Part shown: piece after piece, positions 15,221-24,178 of the stretch | Position numbering within the stretch: the stretch's first letter is position 1 | How the letters are laid out: the number at the start of each line of letters is the position of its first letter | Assembly (NCBI GenBank): GCA_900317085.1 | Contig: ONFJ01000005.1 | Location: 1 to 43,912, forward strand | Reading direction: 5' to 3' | Length of the DNA stretch: 43,912 bases | Source: an uncultured Eubacteriales bacterium | GTDB taxonomy: Bacteria; Bacillota; Clostridia; Oscillospirales; Acutalibacteraceae | Position numbers and translations under genes: made by a program | The notes under the pieces: model-generated | What the model saw: only the letters and a program-made list of their open reading frames with translations | Database searches by the model: none | What the model was told of the DNA's origin: nothing

Positions 15221-17149
15221 ATGACAGAATATGGCGCATACATGGGGAAGGTCTTAATGATCGACCTGCGCACCCACGCTGTCTCGGAGTACCCCTGGAC
15301 CGATGAAGACCGCCACCGCACCGTCGGCGGCAAGGTCATGGCAGGCGATATCCTGCTCCGTCACATCCGTCCCGGAATGACTGCCTACGATGAAGATAAC
15401 TGGATCGTCATCACGACAGGCCCCCTGACCGGTACCGGTGCCCCCAGTACGTCCCGTTTCAATATCTCGACCATTTCTCCGCTGACGGGACTCATCACGT
15501 CCTCCAACAGCGGCGGCGACTTCGGTCTGATGCTGAAACGCTGCGGCTATGACGGCTGCATCATCACCGGTAAATCCGAGACACCGGTCCACATCGAGAT
15601 CTCGGAAGACGAAGTCCTCTTCCACGATGCCTCCGAACTCTGGGGGCTCGAAGTCACGCCCACGCAGGAAGCCCTTCCGAAGGGCCACGGCGCGAACCTG
15701 GTCATCGGCCCCGCCGGTGAGAACAAGGTTCTCTACGCTGCCGTCATGTCCGGCGAGCGTGCCCACGGACGCGGCGGTGTCGGCGCGGTCTTCGGCGACA
15801 AGAAGATCAAAGCGATCACGGCCAAAGGCTTCAAACATCCGACCATCGTCGACGAAGAAGGGTTCCGGAAACTGACCCGCAAATGGAGCAAAACGCTCCG
15901 GAATCACGCACTGACCGGCCGCCAGGTACCTCAGCTTGGTACGGCTGGCCTTGTCACGCCCATGCAGGCCCGGAACATCCTCGCGACCAAGAACTTCAAC
16001 CGCGGTCAGTTCGACGGCTTCGACAAAGTCTCCGGTGAGACGCTGGCTGAGACCAGACTGCTCCGGAACTCCGGCTGCACGACCTGCGTCATCCAGTGTA
16101 CCCGCCGCTGCGAAGTCGACGGCAAAGACGTCAAGGGCCCCGAACTCGAGATCCTCGGCCTCATGGGCCCGAACCTCCTGAACGACGACCTCGACGCCAT
16201 CATCCGCTGGAACTACCTCATCGATGAGATGGGCATGGACACCATCTCCACCGCCGGTACCATCGCCTTTGCCATGGAACTCAATGAAAAAGGCATGTGG
16301 GACAGCGGTCTCGAATTCGGCAAGATCGACAACATCGATCAGATGATCCACGACATCGCTCATCGCGAGGGCAAGGGCGATATACTGGCTGACGGCTCCA
16401 AACGCATGGCCGACAAGTTCGGCGGCGAAGAGTTTGCCATCAACGTCAAGGGCATGGAACTGTCTGCTTACGAACCCCGTGCCACGTTCGGCCAGGGCCT
16501 CGGCTACGCGGTCTCCAATCGTGGCGGCTGCCACCTGAACGCCGGTTACCTCGTCTTCGCCGAAGGCCTCGGCCTCGACGTCAACGGTCTGAGACCGCTC
16601 GGCAAAGGCCAGCTCGCCATCATGTTCCAGAACCTGATGGAAGCCATTTCCGCGGCGGGCTCCTGCCTGTTCACCAGTTACGCGGTCTTCCCGTCCTTCG
16701 TGTTCGACCGCCCTAACCATCCGATCACCAAGGTCGTCAACTGGATCATGCCGTACCTGGCACCGGTCCTGTTCGCCCTCAACTACATCTATCCGCTGCT
16801 GCAGATGCAGCTGTTCCTCATCCCGCATTCCTCCGCGATCCATAAGGCATCCGGCATGAAATGCACGCTCGGTGACTTCCTCGTCGCCGGCGACCGGGGC
16901 TGGAACACCGAACGTGCCGCCAACATCATCCTTGGCCAGAAGCCCGGCGCTGACACCCTGCCGAAACGTCTGACGACGGAGCCCCAGGAACCCGGTACCG
17001 GCAAGGTCGTTCCTCTGAAGGCCATGCTGAGAGCTTTCAACGCCAACCGCGGTTGGATCAACGGCGTGCCCACCCGTCTGAAACTGAAGACCCTCGGTAT
17101 CAAAGTGCCGAAAGGGACCGAAAAACTGTTCCCGGGAGGTATCTTCTAA
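15221..17149 (+). CDS. Aldehyde ferredoxin oxidoreductase family tungsten/molybdenum enzyme
   Basis: Large subunit (642 residues) of the AOR family, which oxidises aldehydes to acids, or does the reverse, using a tungsto- or molybdo-bispterin and one [4Fe-4S] cluster. The cluster ligands are visible as C286-x2-C289-x3-C293 plus C482, the same spacing pattern as known AORs. The N-terminal domain (YMGKVLMIDLRT, GGKVMAGDILL, TGPLTGTGAPSTSRFN) and the C-terminal GDRGWNTERAANIILG ... DTLPKRL are typical. A hydrophobic stretch at about 505-530 is more lipophilic than expected. The stop overlaps the next start (TAATG). With the adjacent polyferredoxin it resembles the two-subunit tungsten oxidoreductases described from gut anaerobes. 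The metal and substrate cannot be read from sequence. Confidence 0.93.
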   Translation: MTEYGAYMGKVLMIDLRTHAVSEYPWTDEDRHRTVGGKVMAGDILLRHIRPGMTAYDEDNWIVITTGPLTGTGAPSTSRFNISTISPLTGLITSSNSGGDFGLMLKRCGYDGCIITGKSETPVHIEISEDEVLFHDASELWGLEVTPTQEALPKGHGANLVIGPAGENKVLYAAVMSGERAHGRGGVGAVFGDKKIKAITAKGFKHPTIVDEEGFRKLTRKWSKTLRNHALTGRQVPQLGTAGLVTPMQARNILATKNFNRGQFDGFDKVSGETLAETRLLRNSGCTTCVIQCTRRCEVDGKDVKGPELEILGLMGPNLLNDDLDAIIRWNYLIDEMGMDTISTAGTIAFAMELNEKGMWDSGLEFGKIDNIDQMIHDIAHREGKGDILADGSKRMADKFGGEEFAINVKGMELSAYEPRATFGQGLGYAVSNRGGCHLNAGYLVFAEGLGLDVNGLRPLGKGQLAIMFQNLMEAISAAGSCLFTSYAVFPSFVFDRPNHPITKVVNWIMPYLAPVLFALNYIYPLLQMQLFLIPHSSAIHKASGMKCTLGDFLVAGDRGWNTERAANIILGQKPGADTLPKRLTTEPQEPGTGKVVPLKAMLRAFNANRGWINGVPTRLKLKTLGIKVPKGTEKLFPGGIF

Positions 17150-17397
17150 TGGCAAAAGTGAATGTGAAAGTCTTCGGCGTCTACCGTGTAGACTCCGGGG
17201 TCAAGGAATACGTTGCTGAGGCCACGACGGTCAACGATGTGTTTACCAGCCTCAACTATCTCAGTAAAGTCCCGGACTCCAATATCCATTTCAATAACGC
17301 CTCCATCTTTGTGAACAACAAGCGTTGTTCCAGCGGTAAGACCCGCCTCAAAGACGGTGACGAAGTATGGGTCATGTCTCCCGCCGGCGGCGGTTAA
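17149..17397 (+). CDS. MoaD/ThiS-like ubiquitin-fold sulfur carrier
   Basis: Small beta-grasp protein of 82 residues ending in GGG (SPAGGG). A free C-terminal Gly-Gly is what MoaD and ThiS need for adenylation and thiocarboxylate formation. The body (VNVKVFGVYRVDSG ... LKDGDEVWVMSPAGGG) matches the MoaD pattern, including the late LKDGDEV. The ATG at 17149 shares a base with the stop of the oxidoreductase gene, so translation is coupled. It may supply dithiolene sulfur to the bispterin of its neighbour (inference); the E1-like gene at 14224 is a possible partner. A structural role bound to the large subunit is an alternative. Confidence 0.85.
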   Translation: MAKVNVKVFGVYRVDSGVKEYVAEATTVNDVFTSLNYLSKVPDSNIHFNNASIFVNNKRCSSGKTRLKDGDEVWVMSPAGGG

Positions 17398-17415
17398 GGG
17401 AAGGAGGAATCGTCA

Positions 17416-17817
17416 ATGGCACATGTCATTCGAAAAGAATATTGTTTCGGCTGCGGCGCCTGTGCGTTCGCCTGCCCGTTCGACGTCCCGGTCTATGACC
17501 TGGCGACCAATACCTACAGCATCCCGAAGGAAAAATGCGTGGACTGCGGCCAGTGCCGGGACATCTGCCCCGGGGCGGCCATCATCCCCGGTGCCGACGC
17601 GCGAAAGATCCTCTCCATCCACATCGATGAAGAGGCCTGCATCGGCTGCTCGCTCTGCTCGAGGAACTGCCCGGCAAACGCCATCACCGGCGAGGTGAAA
17701 CACCCGTTCACCATCCATGAGGATAAGTGTATCAAGTGCGGTTTCTGCCTGACCAAGTGCAGAAAGGATGCCATTCGCGCCACGTTCTCCACGGTCTTCG
17801 CACCGCCTGTCATTTGA
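17416..17817 (+). CDS. Four-cluster [4Fe-4S] polyferredoxin
   Basis: A 133-residue electron-transfer protein with four complete CX2CX2CX3C motifs: Cys10/13/16/20, 41/44/47/51, 75/78/81/85 and 105/108/111/115. It could therefore hold four [4Fe-4S] clusters as two tandem ferredoxin domains. The second and third motifs are each followed by proline, as usual; the fourth is followed by Arg. It lies 18 bp after the carrier gene with GGAAGGAGG upstream and ends the operon. It is very probably the small, electron-carrying subunit of the aldehyde oxidoreductase, linking it to ferredoxin or another acceptor (inference from context). Confidence 0.92.
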   Translation: MAHVIRKEYCFGCGACAFACPFDVPVYDLATNTYSIPKEKCVDCGQCRDICPGAAIIPGADARKILSIHIDEEACIGCSLCSRNCPANAITGEVKHPFTIHEDKCIKCGFCLTKCRKDAIRATFSTVFAPPVI

Positions 17818-17838
17818 TGATCATCAGTTGAAAAAATG

Positions 17839-17886
17839 CCACCAGAGGTATAAGATGTTACCATCTACTAACTCTGGTGGTTTTTT
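17839..17886 (+). terminator. Intrinsic terminator of the oxidoreductase operon
   Basis: Outer 9-bp stem CCACCAGAG/CTCTGGTGG (17839-17847 with 17872-17880), with an inner AGATG/CATCT stem, followed by six T residues. A TTGACA occurs at 17888-17893, but no -10 box is seen at the right distance. Confidence 0.85.
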
Positions 17887-17928
17887 ATTGACATAAGCGC
17901 CGGGAGACCGGCTGGAAAGAGAGTCACA

Positions 17929-20454
17929 ATGGAACAGTATAAAGTGACCGGAATGAGCTGCGCCGCGTGTGTGGCAAGGGTCGAAAAGGCCGTGCAGAGC
18001 GTGCCCGGTGTCGACTCGGTCGCCGTCTCTCTGCTGACCAATTCGATGTCGGTGGAGGGCGACGCAAGTCCCTCTGCCATTGCGAAAGCAGTGTCGGCGG
18101 CGGGGTACGGTGCACAGCCCCTCGGAGGCAGCTCGGACGAAAAACCGCATAACAGCGCCATTGCCAACGCGGAGGAGATGCTGAAAGACACGGAGACCCC
18201 GAAACTCCTGCGGCGCCTCGCGTGGTCCGTGGCCCTGACCCTCGTGCTCATGTACTTCTCGATGGGGCACATGATGTGGGGCTGGCCCGTGCCGCACCTG
18301 CTCGCGAACTGCGTGAACTTAGGCCTCGTCGAGATGCTGCTGGCGATCATCGTCATGCTCATCAACCGCAAGTTCTTCATCAATGGTTTTTCAAGCCTCT
18401 GGCACCGGGCGCCGAACATGGACGCACTGGTCGCTCTCGGCTCCTCCGCCTCCTTCCTCTACAGCCTCTACGCGCTGATGAAGGCGGCCTCCACCATGGC
18501 GGACTTCGGCGCGGAAGCCTCCATGAAGTACATGGACAGCTATTACTTCGAGTCCGCCGCCATGATCCTCGCCCTCATCACCGTCGGCAAGACCCTGGAG
18601 GCGAAGTCCAAGGGCCGCACGACCGATGCCCTGAAGAGCCTCATGAAACTGTCGCCGAAGACGGCCACGCTCCTGCGAGACGGGGAAGAGGTCGAAGTCG
18701 GCATCGAAGATGTGGGCGTGGGCGATGTATTCATCGTGCGCCCCGGCGAGAACGTGCCGGTGGACGGTGTCGTCCTCGAAGGGACCAGCGCCGTCAACGA
18801 GTCGGCCCTGACCGGCGAGAGCATCCCCGTCGACAAGGCGGAGGGAGACGTCGTTTCGGCCGCCACCGTCAACCAGTCCGGCTACCTGCAGTGCCGGGCG
18901 ACGAGAGTCGGGAACGACACGACCCTGTCCCAGATCATCAAGATGGTATCGGACGCCGCCGCCACCAAGGCGCCGGTCGCGAAGGTCGCGGACCAGATCG
19001 CCGGCATCTTCGTGCCGATGGTCATGGTCATCGCCCTCGCGGTCTTCTTCGCCTGGATGATCGCCGGCACCGGCGTCGAGCACTCCCTGACCCGGGCCAT
19101 CGCGGTCCTCGTCATCAGCTGCCCCTGCGCCCTCGGTCTCGCGACCCCGGTCGCCATCATGGTGGGCAACGGCAAGGGCGCGAAGAACGGCATCCTGTTC
19201 AAGACCGCGGAGAGCCTGGAAGCGGCCGGCAAGGTCCGCACCATCGCCCTCGACAAGACCGGGACCATCACGAAGGGCGAACCCACCGTCACCGACGTGG
19301 TGCCGGGCCCCGGCGTCGACATCGCCGAACTGATGGAAGCCGCATACTCGCTTGAACAGAAGAGTGAACACCCGCTGTCGAAGGCCGTCGTGGCCTACGG
19401 CGTCGAGCAGGAGACCGTTGCGAAAGACGTCTCCGACTTCGAAGTCCTTCCCGGCAACGGCCTCACCGGCCGTATGGGCGACGCCGTCCTGAACGGCGGC
19501 AACGAGGGCTTCATCGCCGGTGTCTGCGACATCCCTGAGAAGATCCTCGCGGTGGCGAAGCACCTCTCGAAAGAGGGCAAAACACCGCTGTATTTCGCCA
19601 AAAACGACCGTCTGCTCGGCCTCATCGCCGTGGCGGACGTCATGAAGGAAGACAGTCCCGAAGCCATCGCTCAGCTGCAGAAGATGGGCATCGCGGTCTG
19701 CATGCTGACCGGCGACAACGAAGTGACCGCGGAGGCCATCGGCAAAGAGGCCGGGGTCGACCGGGTCGTGGCGGGAGTCCTGCCGGAGGGCAAGGCCGAT
19801 GCCATCAAAGAGCTTCAGAAAGAATTCGGCCGGGTCGCCATGGTCGGCGACGGCATCAACGATGCCCCGGCCCTGACCACCGCCGACACGGGCATCGCCA
19901 TCGGCGCCGGCACGGACGTCGCCATCGACGCCGCGGACGTCGTCCTCATGAACAGCACGCTGCGGGACGTCCCCGCCGCGGTCCGCCTGTCCCGTCAGAC
20001 CCTCCTGAACATCAAGGAGAACCTGTTCTGGGCTTTCATCTACAACATCGTGTGCATCCCCCTCGCGGCGGGCTGGTACAACGCGGTGTTCGGAGTCGGC
20101 TGGGAACTGAGCCCCATGGTGGCGGCCGCCGCCATGAGCCTGTCCAGCTTCTGTGTGTGTATGAACGCGTTGCGGCTCAACCTGTTCGATGTCCACAGCA
20201 CGAAACACGATAAAGCAACGGCAAATCGCCAAAACAAAGGAGCCAATACCATGGAAAAAACCATCAAAGTCGAAGGCATGATGTGCCAGCACTGCGAAGC
20301 CAGCGTCAAGAAGGAACTCGAGAAGATCCGCAAAGTGGAAAGCGCCACCGCCGACCATGAAGCGGGCACCGTCGTCCTGCAGCTGACCGGCGACGTCAAA
20401 GAGGAGAAACTGAAGAAGGCCGTCGAAGAGGCCGGTTTCACCTACATCGGCTGA
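17929..20454 (+). CDS. copA: Copper-translocating P-type ATPase with C-terminal CopZ-like domain
   Basis: P1B-type ATPase that exports Cu(I) through the membrane. An N-terminal metal-binding domain has GMSCAAC (Cys11, Cys14). Eight membrane segments are expected. The actuator motif LTGES, the ion site C398-P-C400, the phosphorylated Asp442 (DKTGT), the EHPLSKA nucleotide motif and GDGINDAP are all present. After the last membrane helix ([11 protein letters not shown]) the frame runs through a polar linker of about 20 residues into a second complete metal-binding domain (775-841, Cys786 and Cys789). At 841 residues it is longer than usual. The extra domain starts at a Met codon with its own ribosome binding site; see the CopZ entry. 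The gene appears monocistronic between terminators. Confidence 0.95.
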   Translation: MEQYKVTGMSCAACVARVEKAVQSVPGVDSVAVSLLTNSMSVEGDASPSAIAKAVSAAGYGAQPLGGSSDEKPHNSAIANAEEMLKDTETPKLLRRLAWSVALTLVLMYFSMGHMMWGWPVPHLLANCVNLGLVEMLLAIIVMLINRKFFINGFSSLWHRAPNMDALVALGSSASFLYSLYALMKAASTMADFGAEASMKYMDSYYFESAAMILALITVGKTLEAKSKGRTTDALKSLMKLSPKTATLLRDGEEVEVGIEDVGVGDVFIVRPGENVPVDGVVLEGTSAVNESALTGESIPVDKAEGDVVSAATVNQSGYLQCRATRVGNDTTLSQIIKMVSDAAATKAPVAKVADQIAGIFVPMVMVIALAVFFAWMIAGTGVEHSLTRAIAVLVISCPCALGLATPVAIMVGNGKGAKNGILFKTAESLEAAGKVRTIALDKTGTITKGEPTVTDVVPGPGVDIAELMEAAYSLEQKSEHPLSKAVVAYGVEQETVAKDVSDFEVLPGNGLTGRMGDAVLNGGNEGFIAGVCDIPEKILAVAKHLSKEGKTPLYFAKNDRLLGLIAVADVMKEDSPEAIAQLQKMGIAVCMLTGDNEVTAEAIGKEAGVDRVVAGVLPEGKADAIKELQKEFGRVAMVGDGINDAPALTTADTGIAIGAGTDVAIDAADVVLMNSTLRDVPAAVRLSRQTLLNIKENLFWAFIYNIVCIPLAAGWYNAVFGVGWELSPMVAAAAMSLSSFCVCMNALRLNLFDVHSTKHDKATANRQNKGANTMEKTIKVEGMMCQHCEASVKKELEKIRKVESATADHEAGTVVLQLTGDVKEEKLKKAVEEAGFTYIG
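20236..20242 (+). promoter_or_regulatory. Internal ribosome binding site inside copA
   Basis: AAAGGAG at 20236-20242 lies 8 nt before an in-frame ATG at 20251, exactly where a free CopZ would begin. Such a purine-rich site is not needed to encode a linker. Confidence 0.6.
20251..20454 (+). CDS. copZ: CopZ-like copper chaperone from an internal start in copA
   Basis: The last 67 codons of copA encode a complete heavy-metal-associated domain: GMMCQHC with Cys12 and Cys15 in its own numbering, followed by the usual two-helix, four-strand pattern and ending FTYIG. This is the size and sequence type of free CopZ chaperones that deliver Cu(I) to CopA. It has its own ATG and Shine-Dalgarno sequence, yet no stop codon separates it from copA. 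Two products are therefore likely: a CopA-CopZ fusion and free CopZ. The linker before it reads like former intergenic DNA (polar, no domain). Independent translation is inference. Confidence 0.6.
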   Translation: MEKTIKVEGMMCQHCEASVKKELEKIRKVESATADHEAGTVVLQLTGDVKEEKLKKAVEEAGFTYIG

Positions 20455-20479
20455 CGCCCTTCGGCAAACTGAAAAAAGC

Positions 20480-20529
20480 AGAAGAAACGTCCGGAACTTT
20501 CACTTTGAGAGGTCCGGGCGTCTTCTTTT
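20480..20529 (+). terminator. Intrinsic terminator of copA
   Basis: A stem of ACGTCCGGA (20487-20495) with TCCGGGCGT (20513-20521, one G-U) is extended by AGAAG/CTTCT and followed by TTTT. It lies 26 bp after the copA stop. Confidence 0.75.
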
Positions 20530-20530
20530 G

Positions 20531-20539
20531 TGTTATACT
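20531..20539 (+). promoter_or_regulatory. Extended -10 promoter of the DUF58 operon
   Basis: TGTTATACT is an extended -10 element (TATACT at 20534-20539) right after the copA terminator. No good -35 box is present at 17 nt. Confidence 0.4.
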
Positions 20540-20577
20540 GGTAAAGATAATAAATTATACGAACGGGAGGGAAGACC

Positions 20578-21732
20578 ATGAGACGAAACCGCATCCTGCT
20601 GGCCGTCATTCTGCTGGCGCTGCTGATGCTCGAACTGTATGTCAACAACGTGTTCACGCTCATCCTGCTCCTGACCGGCATCTTCCTGCCGGCGGTCTCC
20701 GTCCTGTTCAGCGTTTTCTCCCGCAACGGGCTCTCGGCGGAACTCATGGTGCCGGCGGGCCTGCGCAGGGGAGACACCGCGGAGATCAAAACGGTCTTCC
20801 ACAACAGCTCCCTGTTCCCGGTGGCGGCGGCCTCCGGCGAACTCACCATCCACAATACCCTGACCGACACGGAACTCACCGAGAGCATCCGCTGTCCCGT
20901 CAGCGGCCGGGGGACCGATGAAGTCCAGGTCTTCGTCGAAGAGGCGGAGACAGGGCAGATGTACATCACCCTCGACAACCTCTCGACCAGAGATCTCTTC
21001 GGACTCGTGCAGTTCCCCTCGGACCACCGCCTGCGCCGTGTCGTCCTGGTGGAGCCCGACCACATCCTGACCGAAGTCAACGTCAGTGAGGTCCGGGAGA
21101 CCGAAGGCGAGTCGGAAAAATACTCCATGCTGGAGCCCGGTCGCGATGTATCGGAGACCTTCGATGTGCGTCCCTACGTCCCCGGCGACGATGTCCGCGC
21201 GGTCCACTGGAAACTGTCGGCGAAGAACGACGACCTCGTCATCCGCCGCTTCGTCAAACCCATCAACTACTCGGTCGTCCTGCTGGTCGAACTGGAGACA
21301 GCGACGCCCTCCGCCCTGGAGGCCTGCGTCTGCTATGCCGCGAACTTCTCCCGGGGTCTCCTCGACACCGGCATCATGCACACGTTCGCCTGGTTCGACG
21401 GCGGCACCGATGAATATTGCACCTTCAACGTCTCGTCCTACGAGGACCTCGACGCGGCCGTCTTCCGGCTCGTCTGCTCCGCGCCCCACGGGGAGGAAGA
21501 CTCCTCCGCGAAGCGTTTCCTCATGGGCGGCGAGCAGATCGGCAAGAACACGACTCTGCTCTTCGTGACGACCCACGCCGGCACCCCGGAGGCCGATGAA
21601 CTGGCGGTCCGCTGCCGCACCCGCATCGCCGCCGTCGGAAAGCGCGGCCTTGAAAACGCCGACCCCGCCCTGCAGATGGACAAGTTGCCGGGCCGCATCG
21701 GGAAAGTCGGCACCATGACTTTGAACATCTGA
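20578..21732 (+). CDS. DUF58 domain protein
   Basis: A 384-residue membrane-anchored protein. Two hydrophobic segments (about 6-20 and 25-45) open the protein. The DUF58 signature YVPGDDVRAVHWKLSAKNDDLVIRRF is in the middle, and the C-terminal part has a von Willebrand A-like layout. DUF58 proteins regularly occur with MoxR ATPases and transglutaminase-like membrane proteins, as here, and are thought to act with them in assembling or maturing complexes; the exact role is unknown. The start at 20578 has CGGGAGGG upstream. Confidence 0.88.
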   Translation: MRRNRILLAVILLALLMLELYVNNVFTLILLLTGIFLPAVSVLFSVFSRNGLSAELMVPAGLRRGDTAEIKTVFHNSSLFPVAAASGELTIHNTLTDTELTESIRCPVSGRGTDEVQVFVEEAETGQMYITLDNLSTRDLFGLVQFPSDHRLRRVVLVEPDHILTEVNVSEVRETEGESEKYSMLEPGRDVSETFDVRPYVPGDDVRAVHWKLSAKNDDLVIRRFVKPINYSVVLLVELETATPSALEACVCYAANFSRGLLDTGIMHTFAWFDGGTDEYCTFNVSSYEDLDAAVFRLVCSAPHGEEDSSAKRFLMGGEQIGKNTTLLFVTTHAGTPEADELAVRCRTRIAAVGKRGLENADPALQMDKLPGRIGKVGTMTLNI

Positions 21733-21760
21733 TCTATCCACACGCGAAAGGAAGCACGTT

Positions 21761-24178
21761 ATGCGACTCGAACGCTCCGGCCGGCAGAGACCGGCGAGCC
21801 TCAACGCTGTCGTGGCCGAAGTGGCCGCGGCGGTGCTGGTCCATATTGCCTTCTGGCTCCTGCTCCTTTCGATGCTGTCCATCAAGCTCGAACTGTACGC
21901 CATCATCGGACTGGCTCTGTTCCCGGTCCTCCTGTACTTCGTCTCCCGGCTCCACAGCATCGGGCGGCTGACCCCGGTCTACGCGCTGTTCCTGCCGCTG
22001 CTGGTGGAACTTGTCGGGGCCCGGTACTTCGTCGACGGCTTCCGGGAACTCTTCAACTACCTCGCGAAAGCCGTGAACCAGGTCCATGAGATGGCCATTT
22101 TCCCAACCGAGAGCGGGTACCCGGAGACGGACGTCCCGACCACGCCGGGCCAGCTCGTCATCCTGCTCCTCGGCTTCTTCCTGGCCGGCCTCTTCGCCTA
22201 CGCCATCTGCCGCAAGGTCCGCTGGCTCGCCATCCTGACCGCGGTCCTGCCGGCGTTCCTCGGGTTCGTCTCCGGACTGAAGCCCTCCATGCCGGCCTTC
22301 ATCTTCTACGCGGTGGCGGCCACCTTCTACCTCATCCTGCTCCAGACCCGCAGCAAGGGCACGGCCCGGCGCCTGACCTGGCTCAACGGAGAGGTCTCCG
22401 GCGCGCTGCTCGTCTTCCTCGTGCTCCTCGCGCTGCTGCTCTCCGGGTTCGAACGCTCGGACGCCATTGAAGAACTTCGCCAGCAGATCGCCCAGCGGGT
22501 GACCACGTTCCGGTACGCCCCCGACGAGTCGGTCGACGGCATGCCCGGCGGAGACCTGAACAAGGCGGACGCCCTCGAGTACACGGAAAAGACGGTCCTC
22601 AGCATCGAGACCCCGAACGCGTTTTCCATGTACCTGCGCGGTTTTTCGGGCGATGTACTGAAGGACGGCCAGTGGCTCCCCCTCGACAGTGACGCCTACT
22701 TCAAGGACTACTCGCTGACGAGTCCCTGGATCCGCAGCAACTACTTCTCGCCGGCCATCTCCCTCGGCCAGCTCCTGGACCTCAAGTGGCAGGTCCAGAC
22801 CACCCAGTATGAAAACGGGGAGCGGGACACGATGTCTCTGCCCCGGTTCCCGATCACCATCCACAACGAACTCGCCTACAGCGACCGCATGTACGCGCCG
22901 TATGAAGTCAGTGCCGAGTCGAAGGGCCTGCACCACGCGGACCTCTCCCAGGACGGCCTGATGACCGAGGGCCTCAAGGGCAAACGGAGCTACGAACTGA
23001 CCGTGTACCACCCCCTCACGAAGGACTACGGCAACGTCAGCGCGAAGGCGGTCATCGGCGAAGACGCGCCGTACAACTCCCTCTATGAAGACGCGTTCGT
23101 CCCCGTCGAAAAGGTCTACCGGGCCTTCGTGAACGAGAACGAACGGGACATTCCGGAGGAGTACCGGGACGTCATCGCGCAGCTCGGCGGGGCCGTTGTC
23201 GGTAAGACCACGAAGGCGTCCGACGCGGTATACCGTATCCGCACGTACTTCGCGCAGAACTACACCTACTCGACGGACGTGGAGGCTCCGGCCCGGGGAG
23301 AGGACCCGCTTCTGAAGTTCCTCGACACCCGCACCGGCTACTGCTCCCACTTCGCGTCCCTCGGCGTCCTGCTCCTGCGGGAGGCGGGCATCCCGGCCCG
23401 GTACGCCGAAGGCTACTATGTGACCGAAGAACTCGCGAAGTCCGTGGAACCGGAGACGGAAGTCACTCTGAACGTCCCGGACTCCGCGGCCCACGCCTGG
23501 GTCGAACTCTACATGGACGGCGTCGGCTGGGTGCCGGTGGAGGTCACGCCCGGGTTCTTCGAGACCCAGGAGAGCACCGACAATACCGCCACCTCACCGC
23601 AGCACCAGAACGTCCAGCCCGAAGAAGTGACGGAGCCGGATGACTCCGACAACAGCGACTCGGAAGACGGCGGCGGACAGGACGAACCACAGTCCGAAGA
23701 ACAGGACGAGAACAGGAAGCACAACTGGAGCTGGCTCATCCTGCTGGTCCCGCTGCTCCTGCTCTTCCTGCTCATCCCGATGGTCTATGACCGGTCTATC
23801 CGCAAGAAGATCGAACGGGCCGACTCGCCGGAGGCCACCGAAGCCGCGTACCGCTACCTCATGCGGGTCTTCCGCCGCCAGGGCCTGAAGCCCGACGAAG
23901 GAAAACCGAGAGCGGTCGCCCGGCTGCTGGGCGAGGAGAAGGACACGTACCTCGCCGCCATCGACCTCTTCAACAAGGAGACGTTCTCCGCGGAAGGCCT
24001 TTCCCGGGCGGAGCGGGAGACGGTCTGCGACACGGTCCTCGCACTGACATCCGACATCAAACTGCTGCGCGCGGCCCGCAAACAGCTGCGTGAAGAAACG
24101 AAGAATACAATGGAGGTTCCCCATGGAAAACAAAAGCATCCAGATCCTGAACGAGATCAAGAAAGTCATCGTCGGTAA
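21761..24178 (+). CDS. Transglutaminase-like membrane protein
   Basis: A protein of 805 residues. Several N-terminal membrane helices (to about residue 235) are followed by a long extracytoplasmic region that holds a transglutaminase core with Cys528 (TGYCSHFASLG) and His578 (AAHAWVELY). The usual third residue (Asp) may be replaced by Glu in WVPVEVTPG. An acidic, Asp/Glu/Ser/Asn-rich linker leads to a last membrane helix (about 660-680) and a cytosolic DUF4129-like tail. In this family the core may act as a peptidase or crosslinker; activity is untested. The C-terminal 56 bp overlap moxR in another frame. The operon order DUF58-transglutaminase-MoxR differs from the more common MoxR-first order. 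Confidence 0.9.
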   Translation: MRLERSGRQRPASLNAVVAEVAAAVLVHIAFWLLLLSMLSIKLELYAIIGLALFPVLLYFVSRLHSIGRLTPVYALFLPLLVELVGARYFVDGFRELFNYLAKAVNQVHEMAIFPTESGYPETDVPTTPGQLVILLLGFFLAGLFAYAICRKVRWLAILTAVLPAFLGFVSGLKPSMPAFIFYAVAATFYLILLQTRSKGTARRLTWLNGEVSGALLVFLVLLALLLSGFERSDAIEELRQQIAQRVTTFRYAPDESVDGMPGGDLNKADALEYTEKTVLSIETPNAFSMYLRGFSGDVLKDGQWLPLDSDAYFKDYSLTSPWIRSNYFSPAISLGQLLDLKWQVQTTQYENGERDTMSLPRFPITIHNELAYSDRMYAPYEVSAESKGLHHADLSQDGLMTEGLKGKRSYELTVYHPLTKDYGNVSAKAVIGEDAPYNSLYEDAFVPVEKVYRAFVNENERDIPEEYRDVIAQLGGAVVGKTTKASDAVYRIRTYFAQNYTYSTDVEAPARGEDPLLKFLDTRTGYCSHFASLGVLLLREAGIPARYAEGYYVTEELAKSVEPETEVTLNVPDSAAHAWVELYMDGVGWVPVEVTPGFFETQESTDNTATSPQHQNVQPEEVTEPDDSDNSDSEDGGGQDEPQSEEQDENRKHNWSWLILLVPLLLLFLLIPMVYDRSIRKKIERADSPEATEAAYRYLMRVFRRQGLKPDEGKPRAVARLLGEEKDTYLAAIDLFNKETFSAEGLSRAERETVCDTVLALTSDIKLLRAARKQLREETKNTMEVPHGKQKHPDPERDQESHRR

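Noticed and set aside
15254-17155. A 633-codon minus-strand frame opposite the aldehyde oxidoreductase gene
   Set aside because: Antisense shadow of a gene with intact cluster cysteines; no ribosome binding site.
17888-17893. TTGACA as a promoter of copA
   Set aside because: No -10 box lies 16-18 nt downstream, so it is listed only as a note under the terminator.
18222-19355. A 377-codon plus-strand frame inside copA
   Set aside because: Frame-shifted reading of copA, composed of R/H/G/P-rich sequence, with copA motifs intact in the true frame.
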